A stretch of DNA of 27,865 nucleotides from Pseudomonas sp. ACM7 (GTDB lineage: Bacteria > Pseudomonadota > Gammaproteobacteria > Pseudomonadales > Pseudomonadaceae). Where the stretch lies: positions 1,459,414 through 1,487,278 of the forward strand of contig NZ_CP024866.1 in assembly GCF_004136015.1 (NCBI RefSeq), given 5' to 3'. The notes below the pieces were generated by a model that did no database searches, had not been told where the DNA came from, and saw nothing but the letters and a program-made list of their open reading frames with translations. How positions within the stretch are numbered: position 1 is the first letter of the stretch; each line of letters begins with the position of its first letter. Below, in pieces: positions 9,705 to 18,873 of the stretch. The position numbers and the translations under genes are program-made.

Positions 9705-9808
9705 TGTAGGAGCTGCCGAAGGCTGCGATCCTTTGATCCTGGTCTTGCACTTGAGATTCAAGTGGCATCGGAAAAGATCGCAGCCTCGCTTCGCTCGTCA
9801 GCTCCTAC
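9705..9808. repeat. REPIN-like inverted repeat between ndk and iscX
   Basis: The left arm, TGTAGGAGCTGCCGAAGGC (continuing to GATC at 9730), and the right arm, 9776-9808, are inverted copies of a Pseudomonas intergenic repeat. The ends read GTAGGAGCTG...GCTGCGATC on both arms, with a small insertion in the right arm. About 45 nt of spacer separates them. The right arm overlaps the last codons of iscX: its GTAGGAGC provides the TAG stop. Confidence 0.8.
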
Positions 9809-10005
9809 TCTGCTTCTTCGATCCAGGCGGCCTGAATGGCTTCAAGCACCTTCTCGCCACCGCGGGTCGGATCATCACTGAACTGCGGCAATGCCAGCAC
9901 CCATTTGTGCAGATCGACGAAGTTCACGTAACGCGGGTCCACATCTGGCTTGGATTCAGCCAGCTGGATCGCGATTTCCAGCACATCAACCCATTTCAGA
10001 CTCAT
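9805..10005 (-). CDS. iscX: Fe-S assembly protein IscX
   Basis: IscX is a small acidic protein that binds IscS and iron and tunes cluster assembly on IscU. The 66-residue product matches the family in length and in pattern: MSLKWVDVLEIAIQL at the start, the DP(R)YVNFVDLHKWV core and the FSDDP..GGEKVLEAIQ segment. It is the last gene of the isc operon, 14 nt after fdx. Its stop codon TAG lies within a REPIN-like repeat, so the extreme C-terminus may differ from relatives that lack the repeat. Confidence 0.95.
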   Translation of the reverse strand: MSLKWVDVLEIAIQLAESKPDVDPRYVNFVDLHKWVLALPQFSDDPTRGGEKVLEAIQAAWIEEAE

Positions 10006-10019
10006 TTCAGTTCCTTGAA

Positions 10020-10361
10020 TCAGTGCGGCGCTTCAGCCGCATGGTTGACCGAGTACTTCGGAATTTCGACAGTCAGGTCTTCATTCCCGACGATCGCCTG
10101 ACAGCCTAGACGCGATTGCGCCTCCAGACCCCAGGCACGATCAAGAAAGTCTTCTTCCAGCTCATCCGCTTCTTCCAGCGAGTCAAAGCCCTCACGAATG
10201 ATGCAATGACAGGTGGTGCAGGCGCAGACGCCGCCACAGGCGCTTTCCATCTCGATATGGTGTTCGTGGGCCAGCTCGAGAATGGATGTGCCAGGCTCAG
10301 CCTCCACAACCATACCTTCCGGGCAGAACTTCTCGTGTGGCAGAAAAATGACCTGCGGCAT
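10020..10361 (-). CDS. fdx: ISC system [2Fe-2S] ferredoxin
   Basis: Fdx supplies electrons for cluster assembly on IscU. The 113-residue adrenodoxin-type ferredoxin has the ligands Cys42, Cys48, Cys51 and Cys87, plus the conserved extra Cys46, in the arrangement seen in E. coli Fdx. The acidic segment after the cluster loop (EEADELEEDFLDRAWGLE) is typical of the interaction face. It lies 2 nt after hscA within the isc operon. Confidence 0.97.
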   Translation of the reverse strand: MPQVIFLPHEKFCPEGMVVEAEPGTSILELAHEHHIEMESACGGVCACTTCHCIIREGFDSLEEADELEEDFLDRAWGLEAQSRLGCQAIVGNEDLTVEIPKYSVNHAAEAPH

Positions 10362-10363
10362 CG

Positions 10364-12226
10364 TTATTCCTCAATCTCATTCAGGTTGCGCCCCGCCAGC
10401 GCGGCTTTCACCGTCGAATCCAGGCGGCGGGCAGCAAAGGCGTCGGTCACTTGCGACAGACGCTTGGTCTGCTGCTCGATGGCGTAACCATCGGTGCCTT
10501 TCATCAATTCGGTCAGTTCCTGCATCTGCAATTCGATGACCATGCGCTCTTCGGCGTCGAGCAAACGCTCGCCATCGACATCGAGGGCGCCCTGCACCGC
10601 TTCGATCAGGCGCTGGGCATCGACCTGCTGTTCACGCAACACCCGGGCGACCTTGTCGTCGTTGGCGTGCTGGAACGAGTCCTTGAGCATTTTGGCGATT
10701 TCGCCATCCGTCAGACCGTAGGACGGCTTGACCTGGATGCTGGCCTCAATGCCCGAACCCAACTCGCGGGCAGAAACACTGAGCAGACCGTCGGCATCGA
10801 CCTGGAAGGTCACGCGAATCTTCGCCGCGCCGGCCACCATCGCCGGAATGCCGCGCAATTCGAAGCGTGCCAGGGAACGGCAGTCGCTGATCAGCTCGCG
10901 CTCGCCCTGCAAGACGTGGATCGCCATGGCCGACTGGCCATCTTTATAAGTCGTGAAGTCCTGAGCTCGGGCGACAGGGATGGTGGTGTTGCGTGGAATC
11001 ACCTTCTCCATCAGTCCGCCCATGGTTTCCAGCCCCAGGGACAACGGAATCACGTCAAGCAACAGCAACTCATCGCCATCACGCTTGTTGCCAGCCAGGG
11101 TATCGGCCTGGATCGCGGCACCAATGGCCACCACTTGATCCGGATCGATTTCGGTCAACGGCTCGCGACCGAAGGCTTCAGCGACGGCTTCGCGGACGCG
11201 AGGCACGCGTGTCGAACCGCCCACCATGACCACCGCGTGCACTTCGTCCAGCTCGATACCGGAATCACGCACAGCGCGGCGACAGGCTTTCAGGCTGCGG
11301 GCAACCATTGGCTCGATCAGCGCATTGAAGGCTTCACGGGTCAGCTCGGCTTTCCAGTCGCCATAAACGACTTCAACGGACGAGGCATTGGTCAGGGCTT
11401 CTTTGGCCGCACAAGCGGTTTGCAGCAGATGGCGTTGCGCACCCGGATCGAGGTCGGCGGACAGACCGGCGCTCTCGATGATCCAGCCAGCGATTGCGTG
11501 GTCGAAGTCATCGCCGCCCAGCGCGCTGTCGCCGCCGGTAGCCAAAACCTCAAACACGCCGCCGGTCAGACGCAGAATCGAAATATCGAAGGTGCCACCA
11601 CCCAGGTCATAAATCGCGACCAGGCCTTCAGCTTGTTGATCCAGACCGTAAGCCACAGCAGCGGCGGTCGGCTCATTGAGCAGACGCAGCACATTAAGAC
11701 CGGCCAGTTTGGCGGCATCCTTGGTGGCTTGACGCTGAGCATCGTCGAAATAGGCCGGAACGGTGATCACCGCGCCTACCAGTTCGCCACCCAACGTCGC
11801 TTCGGCGCGCTGACGCAGCACTTTCAGGATATCGGCGGAAACTTCGACCGGGCTTTTCGGGCCCTGAATCGTGTCGATGAACGGCATGTGCGATTCGCCG
11901 CCGACAAAGCGGTACGGCAGTTGATCGCCCAATTGCTTGACGTCGGAGAGACCACGACCCATCAAGCGCTTGACCGACAGCACGGTGTTCAAAGGGTCAG
12001 TGGCGGCAGCCAGCTTGGCCGACTCGCCGACTTCGACGCGATCAGCGTGATAGCGCACGGCAGACGGCAGGATGACCTGCCCGTCAGCGTCAGCCAGAGG
12101 CTCGGAAAGACCACTGCGCAATGCAGCGACCAGCGAATTGGTAGTGCCCAAGTCGATCCCCACAGCCAGACGACGCTGGTGCGGTTGAGGACTTTGGCCG
12201 GGTTCGGCGATCTGCAGTAGGGCCAT
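10364..12226 (-). CDS. hscA: Fe-S assembly Hsp70 chaperone HscA
   Basis: HscA is the specialised Hsp70 that, with HscB, helps transfer the cluster from IscU to target proteins. The 620-residue protein has the actin-like ATPase domain with GIDLGTTNS at residues 23-31, the second phosphate loop [10 protein letters not shown] near 205, and the adenosine motif VGGSTRVP. The substrate-binding domain follows, and then a helical lid. Its length matches HscA rather than DnaK (about 640 with an acidic tail, absent here). It lies about 50 nt downstream of hscB. Confidence 0.98.
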   Translation of the reverse strand: MALLQIAEPGQSPQPHQRRLAVGIDLGTTNSLVAALRSGLSEPLADADGQVILPSAVRYHADRVEVGESAKLAAATDPLNTVLSVKRLMGRGLSDVKQLGDQLPYRFVGGESHMPFIDTIQGPKSPVEVSADILKVLRQRAEATLGGELVGAVITVPAYFDDAQRQATKDAAKLAGLNVLRLLNEPTAAAVAYGLDQQAEGLVAIYDLGGGTFDISILRLTGGVFEVLATGGDSALGGDDFDHAIAGWIIESAGLSADLDPGAQRHLLQTACAAKEALTNASSVEVVYGDWKAELTREAFNALIEPMVARSLKACRRAVRDSGIELDEVHAVVMVGGSTRVPRVREAVAEAFGREPLTEIDPDQVVAIGAAIQADTLAGNKRDGDELLLLDVIPLSLGLETMGGLMEKVIPRNTTIPVARAQDFTTYKDGQSAMAIHVLQGERELISDCRSLARFELRGIPAMVAGAAKIRVTFQVDADGLLSVSARELGSGIEASIQVKPSYGLTDGEIAKMLKDSFQHANDDKVARVLREQQVDAQRLIEAVQGALDVDGERLLDAEERMVIELQMQELTELMKGTDGYAIEQQTKRLSQVTDAFAARRLDSTVKAALAGRNLNEIEE

Positions 12227-12277
12227 CGTTATCAGGACTTATCTGTATATCAGGCGTGCGACCGGAGCGGCACTGGG

Positions 12278-12799
12278 TTAATCGTCGAGGCGCTCTTCTA
12301 ACTGGCGCACTTCGTAGGTGAGCTTGTCGAGAAACTGCATGCGCCGCATCAGGCGTTCGGCCTGTTCACGTTGCGCTGCATCATCCCAACAGGCTGCGAA
12401 GCTTTCGTTCAGTTCATCCTGCGCAGTTTTCAGGCGACGCTTGAACACTGCAACACCCGCCAGGTCGGCGCTGTCTTGCAGGTCTTCGAGCTCTTCACGC
12501 AGCTCCATCTGCTGCAGAAGAAACTCCGGATCATGCACCGTGACCTCCAGCGGCAGCTCGCGACCGCCCATGGCGAGCAAGTAACGCGCACGCTTTGGGG
12601 GACTTTTGAGCGTCTGGTAGGCCTCGTTGAGGCTCGCGGATTGCTCTAGCGCCAGCCGCTGCTCGCGCTCGGAAGCGTCTGCAAAGCGGTCCGGATGAAC
12701 ACCGCGCGCCAACTCACGGTAGCGCGTGGCCAACTGATCGAGATCCAGACGGAAGCTCGGTTTCAGCTCAAATAAAGCGAAATGACAAGGAGTACCCAC
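12278..12799 (-). CDS. hscB: Fe-S assembly J-domain co-chaperone HscB
   Basis: HscB brings IscU to HscA and stimulates its ATPase. The product has 173 residues with the J domain at the N-terminus, including His35-Pro36-Asp37, and a C-terminal three-helix IscU-binding domain. The start chosen is GTG at 12799 ([12 protein letters not shown]), which gives the family length. A longer reading frame upstream would run into iscA. A GAGG lies upstream, inside the end of iscA, whose stop codon is only 8 nt away. Confidence 0.95.
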   Translation of the reverse strand: MGTPCHFALFELKPSFRLDLDQLATRYRELARGVHPDRFADASEREQRLALEQSASLNEAYQTLKSPPKRARYLLAMGGRELPLEVTVHDPEFLLQQMELREELEDLQDSADLAGVAVFKRRLKTAQDELNESFAACWDDAAQREQAERLMRRMQFLDKLTYEVRQLEERLDD

Positions 12800-12807
12800 G
12801 CGCAGCC

Positions 12808-13131
12808 TCAGATGTTGAAGCTTTCGCCGCAGCCACATTCACCGCGCACGTTGGGGTTGTTGAACTTGAAGCCTTCGTTCAACCCTTCCTTGACGAAATC
12901 GAGTTCGGTGCCGTCCAGGTAGGCCAGGCTTTTCGGGTCGATGATCACTTTCTCGCCGTGACTTTCGAACACCTGATCCTCTGCAACCACCTCGTCGACA
13001 AACTCCAGCACGTAGGCAAGGCCGGAACAGCCTGTGGTGCGAACACCCAGACGAATCCCTTCACCTTTGCCGCGCCCGTTGAGGGAGCGTCGCACGTGTT
13101 GAGCAGCCGCTTCTGTCATGCTGATAGCCAT
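12808..13131 (-). CDS. iscA: A-type Fe-S carrier protein IscA
   Basis: IscA carries clusters from the scaffold to apo-proteins. The 107-residue product has the three conserved cysteines Cys35, Cys99 and Cys101 (TGCSG and ECGCG). The start at 13131 ([10 protein letters not shown]) follows AAGGAG at about 7 nt and gives the usual 107 residues; an in-frame TTG eight codons upstream is unlikely. It lies between iscU and hscB. Confidence 0.97.
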   Translation of the reverse strand: MAISMTEAAAQHVRRSLNGRGKGEGIRLGVRTTGCSGLAYVLEFVDEVVAEDQVFESHGEKVIIDPKSLAYLDGTELDFVKEGLNEGFKFNNPNVRGECGCGESFNI

Positions 13132-13165
13132 CGGTGACTCCTTACTCGTCGCCAAAACTTGAAAG

Positions 13166-13552
13166 TCAGATCAAGCCTTTCTTCTGCTTGTAGTCGCGAA
13201 CGGCCGCTTTGATAGCGTCTTCAGCAAGTACGGAGCAGTGAATTTTTACTGGCGGCAGAGCCAGTTCTTCAGCCAGCTGAGTGTTTTTGATGGTCTCTGC
13301 TTCATCCAGAGTCTTGCCTTTCATCCACTCGGTCGCCAGGGAGCTGGAGGCGATAGCCGAACCGCAACCGTAGGTCTTGAACTTGGCGTCTTCGATGATG
13401 CCTTGCTCGTTGACCTTGATCTGCAGACGCATCACGTCGCCGCACGCCGGAGCGCCGACCATGCCGGTGCCGACATCAGGGTCTTCCGCGTCCATCTTGC
13501 CGACGTTGCGCGGGTTCTCGTAGTGGTCGATGACCTTTTCGCTGTAAGCCAT
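13166..13552 (-). CDS. iscU: Fe-S cluster scaffold IscU
   Basis: IscU is the scaffold on which sulfur from IscS and iron are built into a cluster. The 128-residue protein has Cys37, Asp39, Cys63, His105 and Cys106, the full ligand set, and LPPVKIHC, the motif recognised by HscA. It starts at ATG 13552, 84 nt downstream of iscS. Confidence 0.98.
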   Translation of the reverse strand: MAYSEKVIDHYENPRNVGKMDAEDPDVGTGMVGAPACGDVMRLQIKVNEQGIIEDAKFKTYGCGSAIASSSLATEWMKGKTLDEAETIKNTQLAEELALPPVKIHCSVLAEDAIKAAVRDYKQKKGLI

Positions 13553-13589
13553 GATTCTTAATCCTCACTCATCAGAGAGTCGCTCTTAA

Positions 13590-13616
13590 GCCCTGAAAAA
13601 CTGCGTCTTACAGGGC
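13590..13616 (-). promoter_or_regulatory. Hairpin in the iscS-iscU spacer
   Basis: The 84-nt gap between iscS and iscU, long for this operon, can form a 6-bp stem (GCCCTG/CAGGGC) with a 15-nt loop that contains TTTTT. It has no following U-run, so it is not a normal terminator. A processing or post-transcriptional control site is possible but not shown. Confidence 0.3.
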
Positions 13617-13636
13617 CGGTTTGCGGCGACTTGAAA

Positions 13637-14851
13637 TCAGTGTGCCGCCCACTCGATTTTCGAAATGTCGACACCGTCTTTGTACATGTCCCACAGCGGC
13701 GACAGAGTGCGCAGCTTGGTAACGGCCTCGCAGACTTTCTGCGCGGCGTAGTCGATTTCTTCTTCGGTGGTGAAACGGCCGAAGGTGAAGCGAATCGAGC
13801 TGTGTGCCAGTTCGTCGTTGCGGCCCAGGGCGCGCAGTACGTACGAAGGCTCAAGGGAAGCCGAGGTGCAGGCCGAACCGGACGAAACCGCCAGATCCTT
13901 GAGCGCCATGATCAGCGACTCGCCTTCAACGTAGTTGAAGCTCAGGTTCAGGTTGTGCGGTACGCGGGCGGTCATGCTGCCGTTGATGTACAGCTCTTCC
14001 AGGCCTTCGACCTGTTTGAAGAAACGGTCACTCAGGGCCTTGATGCGGATGTTCTCGGCAACCATGTCTTCCTTGGCTACGCGAAAGGCTTCGCCCATGC
14101 CGACGATCTGGTGGGTCGCCAGGGTGCCCGAACGCATGCCACGTTCGTGACCGCCGCCGTGCATGGTCGCTTCGATGCGAACACGCGGCTTGCGGCTCAC
14201 GTACAGTGCGCCGATGCCTTTAGGGCCGTAGGTTTTGTGGGCAGAGAACGACATCATGTCGACTTTCAGCTTCGACAGGTCGATATCGACCTTGCCGGTG
14301 GACTGAGCAGCGTCGACGTGGAACAGGATGCCCTTGGAACGGGTCAGTTCGCCGATGGCTGCGATGTCGTTGATGGTGCCGATTTCGTTGTTCACGTGCA
14401 TGACCGAAACCAGGATGGTGTCGTCGCGCAGGGCAGCTTCGATCATCTCCGGGGTGACCAGACCATCAGTGCGAGGCTCGATGTAAGTGACTTCGAAGCC
14501 TTCACGCTCCAGTTGGCGCATGGTGTCGAGGACAGCCTTGTGCTCAATCTTGGTGGTAATCAGGTGTTTGCCTTTAGTGGCATAGAAATGCGCCGCACCC
14601 TTGATTGCCAGGTTGTCGGACTCGGTGGCACCGGAGGTCCAAACGATTTCACGCGGGTCGGCGTTGACCAGGTCAGCGACCTGACGACGAGCGTTTTCGA
14701 CGGACTCTTCAGCTTTCCAGCCGAACACGTGGGAACGGGACGCCGGGTTACCGAAGTTTCCGTCGACCAGCAGGCATTCACTCATTTTTTGCGCTACACG
14801 CGGATCAACCGGGGTGGTCGCAGAGTAATCAAGGTAAATCGGCAATTTCAT
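13637..14851 (-). CDS. iscS: Cysteine desulfurase IscS
   Basis: IscS takes sulfur from cysteine, through a PLP cofactor and a persulfide, and passes it to IscU and tRNA-thiolation partners. The 404-residue protein begins [16 protein letters not shown] and has the PLP-lysine motif [10 protein letters not shown], the catalytic-cysteine loop [10 protein letters not shown] and the C-terminal ending of IscS. It follows iscR by 50 nt and is the first structural gene of the isc operon. Confidence 0.98.
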   Translation of the reverse strand: MKLPIYLDYSATTPVDPRVAQKMSECLLVDGNFGNPASRSHVFGWKAEESVENARRQVADLVNADPREIVWTSGATESDNLAIKGAAHFYATKGKHLITTKIEHKAVLDTMRQLEREGFEVTYIEPRTDGLVTPEMIEAALRDDTILVSVMHVNNEIGTINDIAAIGELTRSKGILFHVDAAQSTGKVDIDLSKLKVDMMSFSAHKTYGPKGIGALYVSRKPRVRIEATMHGGGHERGMRSGTLATHQIVGMGEAFRVAKEDMVAENIRIKALSDRFFKQVEGLEELYINGSMTARVPHNLNLSFNYVEGESLIMALKDLAVSSGSACTSASLEPSYVLRALGRNDELAHSSIRFTFGRFTTEEEIDYAAQKVCEAVTKLRTLSPLWDMYKDGVDISKIEWAAH

Positions 14852-14901
14852 GGACTATCTCCTAAATCAGGCTGGCTGGCGTGCCGCTAGCTCTTTGGCT
14901 G

Positions 14902-15393
14902 TCATTCGACGGCGGACGCTTCAATCTTGTCCAGGCGCGGCGCTTTGCTGTTGCAACGGCGCTGATCCTGACGCTGGGCTACTTCTTGTACCTCACGGCG
15001 AGTGACAAGGTCAGCCAAGCTGATACCGCTCAGAAACTCGTGAATCTGCAGGCTCAGATCGCACCACAAGTGGTGGGTCAGACAGGTGTCGCCTTGATGG
15101 CAATCGCCCTGGCCCTGGCATTTGGTGGCATCGACCGATTCGTTCACCGCATCGATCACCTGAGCAACCTGGATGCCCTGCATGTCGCGCGACAGCTGAT
15201 AGCCACCGCCTGGACCACGGACGCTGGATACCAGATTGCTGCGGCGCAATTTGGCGAAGAGCTGTTCGAGGTAGGACAGGGAGATGCCTTGGCGCTCGGA
15301 GATATCGGCCAGGGACACCGGCCCGTGCTGCGCGTGCAACGCCAGGTCAAGCATGGCGGTTACGGCGTATCGGCCTTTTGTAGTCAGTCGCAT
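14902..15393 (-). CDS. iscR: Fe-S-sensing transcriptional regulator IscR
   Basis: IscR is an Rrf2-family repressor that, with a [2Fe-2S] cluster, turns down its own operon. The 163-residue product has the winged helix N-terminus ([19 protein letters not shown]) and the cluster ligands Cys92, Cys98, Cys104 and His107. The start at 15393 is the family start; a TTG two codons upstream is in frame. The upstream DNA has IscR-like sites over the promoter, consistent with autoregulation. Confidence 0.97.
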   Translation of the reverse strand: MRLTTKGRYAVTAMLDLALHAQHGPVSLADISERQGISLSYLEQLFAKLRRSNLVSSVRGPGGGYQLSRDMQGIQVAQVIDAVNESVDATKCQGQGDCHQGDTCLTHHLWCDLSLQIHEFLSGISLADLVTRREVQEVAQRQDQRRCNSKAPRLDKIEASAVE

Positions 15394-15424
15394 GGACAAT
15401 TACCACGGAGTTCAGAATGGGGCG

Positions 15425-15453
15425 AGTATGCAATTCCCGAGTATTTAAGTCAA
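15425..15453 (-). promoter_or_regulatory. isc operon promoter
   Basis: On the minus strand, -35 TTGACT (15448-15453) and -10 CATACT (15425-15430) are spaced by 17 nt, which would start transcription about 25 nt before iscR. The -35 lies inside the IscR site described separately. Confidence 0.75.
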
Positions 15454-15457
15454 CTAT
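15433..15457 (-). promoter_or_regulatory. Type 1 IscR binding site
   Basis: On the minus strand the 25-nt sequence starts ATAGTTGACTTAAATACTCG and ends GGAAT. It fits the type 1 IscR consensus known from E. coli iscR (ATA-S-YYGACT-RWWW-YAGTC-RRS-TAT) at nearly all positions. It covers the -35 box and the spacer, so holo-IscR bound here would block polymerase. Confidence 0.8.
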
Positions 15458-15460
15458 AAG

Positions 15461-15480
15461 ACCTAGTACTTTAGTCAGGT
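15461..15480 (-). promoter_or_regulatory. Probable second IscR site
   Basis: On the minus strand ACCTGACTAAAGTACTAGGT lies directly upstream of the first site. It is an imperfect palindrome with the GACT...AGT core of type 1 IscR sites. The E. coli isc promoter likewise has more than one site. Confidence 0.6.
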
Positions 15481-15552
15481 TTACCCGCAAAAGAGCGGCC
15501 GCATCATAGCAAAGGCGGGCCGCTTACAGCCAGCAGTACCGCGTTATCGTTC

Positions 15553-15616
15553 TTCGCGAGCAAGCCCGCTCCCACAAGGACGATGAGCATCCTGTGGGAG
15601 CGGGCTTGCTCGCGAA
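15553..15616. repeat. REPIN: two 24-nt REP units in inverted orientation
   Basis: TTCGCGAGCAAGCCCGCTCC with CACA (15553-15576) and its perfect reverse complement (15593-15616) are separated by 16 nt. This REP sequence is abundant between genes of the P. fluorescens group and is mobilised by RAYT transposases encoded elsewhere. It lies between iscR and the 3' end of cysE and may also act as a transcription barrier for cysE. Confidence 0.92.
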
Positions 15617-15630
15617 GGGGCCAACTCGGT

Positions 15631-16407
15631 TTAACTGGCCTGACTCTGATCCTTGTCCTTCACACAGGCAAAGTCTTCTTCGCGCAACTCAGGCAGATCC
15701 TTGGCGCAGTAGTTACTGCCCAGATCCTTCAACGCACCGCACATACCCTCCAGACGACCATCAACCGCCTGCAAATGATCGAGCAACTGATTGATGGCAC
15801 GCGCCACCGGGTCCGGCATGTCTTCGCCAACACCGTAGGCATCGAAACCGATCTTCTCGGCCATGGCCTTGCGCTTGGCGTCCTGCTCTTCATCGGATTT
15901 GACGATGATCCGCCCCGGAATACCGACCACTGTCGCCCCGGCCGGCACAGCCTTGGTCACCACAGCATTGGAACCGACCTTGGCCCCGGCGCCAACCGTG
16001 AACGGGCCAAGCACCTTGGCGCCCGCCCCTACCACTACGCCATCTTCCAGAGTCGGGTGACGCTTGCCCTTGTTCCAACTGGTGCCGCCCAGGGTCACGC
16101 CCTGATAAAGGGTGACGTCGTTGCCGATCTCAGCGGTTTCACCGATGACGATGCCCATGCCATGGTCGATAAAGAAACGACGACCGACCTTGGCGCCCGG
16201 ATGGATCTCAATCCCGGTCAACCAGCGACCGAAGTTCGACACCAGTCGCGCCAGCCACTTCCAGCCCATACCCCACAGGGCCGACGACAGGCGGTGAATC
16301 CAGATGGCGTGCATGCCCGGGTAGCACGTCAGAACTTCAAAGGCGTTGCGCGCTGCCGGATCACGATGGAAAACACTCTGAATATCTTCACGCAAACGCT
16401 CGAACAT
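15631..16407 (-). CDS. cysE: Serine O-acetyltransferase
   Basis: CysE acetylates serine from acetyl-CoA, the first step of cysteine synthesis, and so feeds the substrate of IscS. The 258-residue protein has the helical N-terminal part ([18 protein letters not shown]), then the left-handed beta-helix with hexapeptide repeats ([22 protein letters not shown] region), the catalytic HGMG histidine, and the [13 protein letters not shown] loop. The C-terminal extension after the helix is longer than in short bacterial isoforms and ends in a charged tail. It follows trmJ by 2 nt. Confidence 0.95.
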   Translation of the reverse strand: MFERLREDIQSVFHRDPAARNAFEVLTCYPGMHAIWIHRLSSALWGMGWKWLARLVSNFGRWLTGIEIHPGAKVGRRFFIDHGMGIVIGETAEIGNDVTLYQGVTLGGTSWNKGKRHPTLEDGVVVGAGAKVLGPFTVGAGAKVGSNAVVTKAVPAGATVVGIPGRIIVKSDEEQDAKRKAMAEKIGFDAYGVGEDMPDPVARAINQLLDHLQAVDGRLEGMCGALKDLGSNYCAKDLPELREEDFACVKDKDQSQAS

Positions 16408-16409
16408 TT

Positions 16410-17180
16410 TTAATCCTTCCGCTTAAGAAGCTCACCACGGGCCGCTTTCTGGGTTTCCGTGAGGATGCCACGCAATATATTCATTTCCGCCCGGCTGACC
16501 GAGCTGCGTCCGTACAACCGGCGCAGGCGCGCCATCAAGTGCCGTGGCTTTTCCGGATCGAGGAATTCAATGGCCACCAGGGTTTGCTCCAGGTGCTCAT
16601 AGAATCGCTCCAGCTCATCCATGGTCGCCAGCTCACCACTTTTGGTGGACGCCACTTCATCCTTCTCGACCTTGCTCGGCTGACCTTGGGCCGCGAGCCA
16701 GGACATCCGCACTTCATAGCTCAACACCTGCACCGCTGCCCCAAGGTTCAGCGAACTGAACTCAGGGTCTGATGGGATGTGCACGTGATAATGACATCGC
16801 TGCAGCTCTTCATTGGTCAGACCGGAATCTTCACGACCAAAGACCAAGGCAATCTCGGCACCCTGCGAGGCGTCCTCCACAACCTTCACTCCGCATTCGC
16901 GGGGATCGAGCAACGGCCAGGGAATGCGACGGTCACGGGCGCTGGTGCCGAGCACCAGATTGCAGCCAACCAAGGCATCTTCCAAGGTGGCGACGACTTG
17001 CGCGTTTTCAAGGATGTCACCGGCACCGGAAGCGCGAGCATCGGCTTCGTGATGCGGGAACAACCGCGGTTCGACCAGCACCAGCCGCGACAGGCCCATG
17101 TTCTTCATGGCACGCGCAGCCCCGCCGATATTCCCGGGATGGCTGGTATTGACCAAGACGACACGAATGTTATGCAGCAA
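16410..17180 (-). CDS. trmJ: tRNA (cytidine/uridine-2'-O-)-methyltransferase TrmJ
   Basis: TrmJ methylates the ribose at position 32 of tRNA anticodon loops. The 256-residue protein is a SPOUT methyltransferase with the three usual motifs: [20 protein letters not shown] at the N-terminus, [14 protein letters not shown] and [19 protein letters not shown] for the SAM knot. A C-terminal helical domain follows. It is transcribed with cysE (2-nt gap) and divergently from suhB; trmJ-cysE-iscR is a conserved order in Pseudomonas. Confidence 0.95.
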   Translation of the reverse strand: MLHNIRVVLVNTSHPGNIGGAARAMKNMGLSRLVLVEPRLFPHHEADARASGAGDILENAQVVATLEDALVGCNLVLGTSARDRRIPWPLLDPRECGVKVVEDASQGAEIALVFGREDSGLTNEELQRCHYHVHIPSDPEFSSLNLGAAVQVLSYEVRMSWLAAQGQPSKVEKDEVASTKSGELATMDELERFYEHLEQTLVAIEFLDPEKPRHLMARLRRLYGRSSVSRAEMNILRGILTETQKAARGELLKRKD

Positions 17181-17262
17181 GGGAGGCGCTCTCGAACACA
17201 GAAATGGGGAGCAGAATCTTACAGTTCATCCTACCGTTAAGCTACGAAACCGAACACCGACC

Positions 17263-17290
17263 TTCACCTGTAGAAAAGTTCTGATAGAAT
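17263..17290 (+). promoter_or_regulatory. suhB promoter
   Basis: TTCACC (17263-17268) and TAGAAT (17285-17290) are 16 nt apart, and TG one base before the -10 gives an extended -10. The predicted start is about 30 nt upstream of the suhB ATG. Confidence 0.65.
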
Positions 17291-17326
17291 GCCCGGCTTT
17301 CTTTAACAACCTTAGGTGACACATCC

Positions 17327-18142
17327 ATGCAGCCCATGCTGAATATCGCGCTGCGCGCCGCCCGCAGCGCCAGTGAATTGATCTTCCGCTCCATCGAGCG
17401 CCTGGATACCATCAAGGTCGACGAAAAAGACGCCAAGGATTACGTATCCGAGGTGGATCGCGCCGCCGAACAGAAAATCATCGACGCGCTGCGCAAGGCC
17501 TACCCTACCCACGGCATTCTCGGTGAAGAAACCGGCATGCACCCTGGTAGCGGCGAAGGCGAAGAATACCTGTGGATCATCGATCCACTGGACGGCACCA
17601 CCAACTTCCTGCGCGGCATTCCTCACTTCGCCGTCAGCATCGCCTGCAAATACCGCGGTCGCCTGGAACACGCTGTTGTTCTGGACCCGGTGCGCCAGGA
17701 AGAATTCACCGCCAGCCGTGGTCGCGGCGCTCAACTGAACGGTCGTCGTCTGCGCGTCAGCGGCCGCACCAGCCTGGACGGCGCCCTGCTGGGTACCGGC
17801 TTCCCGTTCCGCGATGACCAGATGGACAACCTCGACAACTACCTGGGTATGTTCCGCGCCCTGGTTGGCCAGACCGCCGGCATCCGCCGCGCTGGCTCGG
17901 CGAGCCTGGACCTGGCTTACGTAGCGGCCGGCCGTTTCGACGCATTCTGGGAGTCGGGCCTGTCCGAGTGGGACATGGCTGCAGGCGCACTGCTGATTCA
18001 GGAAGCAGGCGGCCTGGTGAGCGACTTCACCGGCGGTCACGACTTCCTTGAGAAAGGCCACGTCGTTGCCGGTAACACCAAATGCTTCAAAGCAGTACTG
18101 ACGGCCATCCAGCCGCACCTGCCGGCTTCGCTGAAACGCTAA
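17327..18142 (+). CDS. suhB: Inositol-1-monophosphatase SuhB
   Basis: SuhB hydrolyses inositol phosphates and, in enterobacteria, also acts with the NusA/NusG antitermination complex on rRNA transcription; in P. aeruginosa it affects virulence gene regulation. The 271-residue protein has the metal-binding motifs GEETG, DPLDGTTNF and WDMAAGALLIQEAGG. The start (MQPMLNIALRAARSA) is the family start. It is transcribed opposite to trmJ and ends in a bidirectional terminator. Confidence 0.97.
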   Translation: MQPMLNIALRAARSASELIFRSIERLDTIKVDEKDAKDYVSEVDRAAEQKIIDALRKAYPTHGILGEETGMHPGSGEGEEYLWIIDPLDGTTNFLRGIPHFAVSIACKYRGRLEHAVVLDPVRQEEFTASRGRGAQLNGRRLRVSGRTSLDGALLGTGFPFRDDQMDNLDNYLGMFRALVGQTAGIRRAGSASLDLAYVAAGRFDAFWESGLSEWDMAAGALLIQEAGGLVSDFTGGHDFLEKGHVVAGNTKCFKAVLTAIQPHLPASLKR

Positions 18143-18154
18143 GCGAGCAGCCAC

Positions 18155-18185
18155 AAAAAAAGCACCCTTCGGGGTGCTTTTTTTT
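18155..18185 (+). terminator. Bidirectional terminator after suhB
   Basis: A 7-bp stem AGCACCC/GGGTGCT with a TTCG tetraloop has six A before it and eight T after it. It can end suhB on the plus strand and the glycine-zipper gene on the minus strand. Confidence 0.93.
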
Positions 18186-18204
18186 GAATCTGAATTTCAT
18201 CTAT

Positions 18205-18753
18205 TTACTGAGCCGGCTCATTCCGCCCCAGGATCAGCTTGCCTTCCTTGTCGACCGGAATCTGGTTGCCCGGATCGCGATCCATCCGGACTTTGCCTTC
18301 CTTGCCATCCAGCGAATAACGGACGTCATACCCTACGACCTTGTCGCTGATGTCATTCACCGTATTGCAGCGAGTTTGGGTCGTGGTGTAGGTGTCACGC
18401 TCCTGCATGCCTTCTTGCACCTTGTTACCCGCATAACCGCCGCCGACCGCACCGGCCACTGTGGCGATCTTCTTGCCAGTACCGCCGCCGATCTGATTAC
18501 CCAACAGACCACCAGCCAGCGCACCGACCACCGTACCGGCGATCTGGTGTTGATCTTTCACCGGCGCCTGCCGGGTAACCGCTACATCCTTGCACACTTC
18601 ACGTGGCGTCTTGATTTGTGTCTTGACCGGTTCAACGGCTAGAACTTGCGCATATTCAGGGCCGCTTTTAACCAGCTTGTAGGTGGCAACAGCACCCCCA
18701 GCAGTTACGCCGACAGCACCCAATACCGCACCAACCAGCAACGACTTGTTCAC
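18205..18753 (-). CDS. Glycine zipper 2TM domain protein, envelope
   Basis: The 182-residue protein has an N-terminal hydrophobic segment (residues 5-25; no lipobox Cys) and a glycine-zipper hairpin at about 70-112, with GTVVGALAGGLLGNQIGGG then TVAGAVGGGYAGNKV. A hydrophilic C-terminal domain follows. It belongs to the Rick_17kDa_Anti/SlyB-like group of envelope proteins. Its precise role is unknown; relatives affect outer-membrane integrity. It stands alone between suhB and the sec genes with a terminator on each side. Confidence 0.85.
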   Translation of the reverse strand: MNKSLLVGAVLGAVGVTAGGAVATYKLVKSGPEYAQVLAVEPVKTQIKTPREVCKDVAVTRQAPVKDQHQIAGTVVGALAGGLLGNQIGGGTGKKIATVAGAVGGGYAGNKVQEGMQERDTYTTTQTRCNTVNDISDKVVGYDVRYSLDGKEGKVRMDRDPGNQIPVDKEGKLILGRNEPAQ

Positions 18754-18812
18754 ATGAACCTCCTGACCATCACATACGGGACAAGCCCGCGCTTCTCCCA
18801 GCCTTGGAGCAT

Positions 18813-18846
18813 AAAAAAAGGCGCGAGTTCAATACTCGCGCCTTTT
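18813..18846 (-). terminator. Terminator of the queA-tgt-yajC-secD-secF operon
   Basis: On the minus strand a 9-bp stem GGCGCGAGT/ACTCGCGCC with a 5-nt loop is followed by seven T, 27 nt after the secF stop. Confidence 0.93.
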
Positions 18847-18873
18847 CGGCCGACAGCTGGAAAACGATAGCCG

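Noticed and set aside
10451..12220. 589-codon plus-strand reading frame opposite hscA
   Set aside because: It is a shadow of the hscA coding strand with no known domains. Similar frames occur opposite hisS, iscS, ispG, tgt and queA.
15553..15616. Possible new terminator or small RNA between iscR and cysE
   Set aside because: The sequence is a known type of Pseudomonas REP doublet and has no T-run; it is adequately explained as a REPIN.
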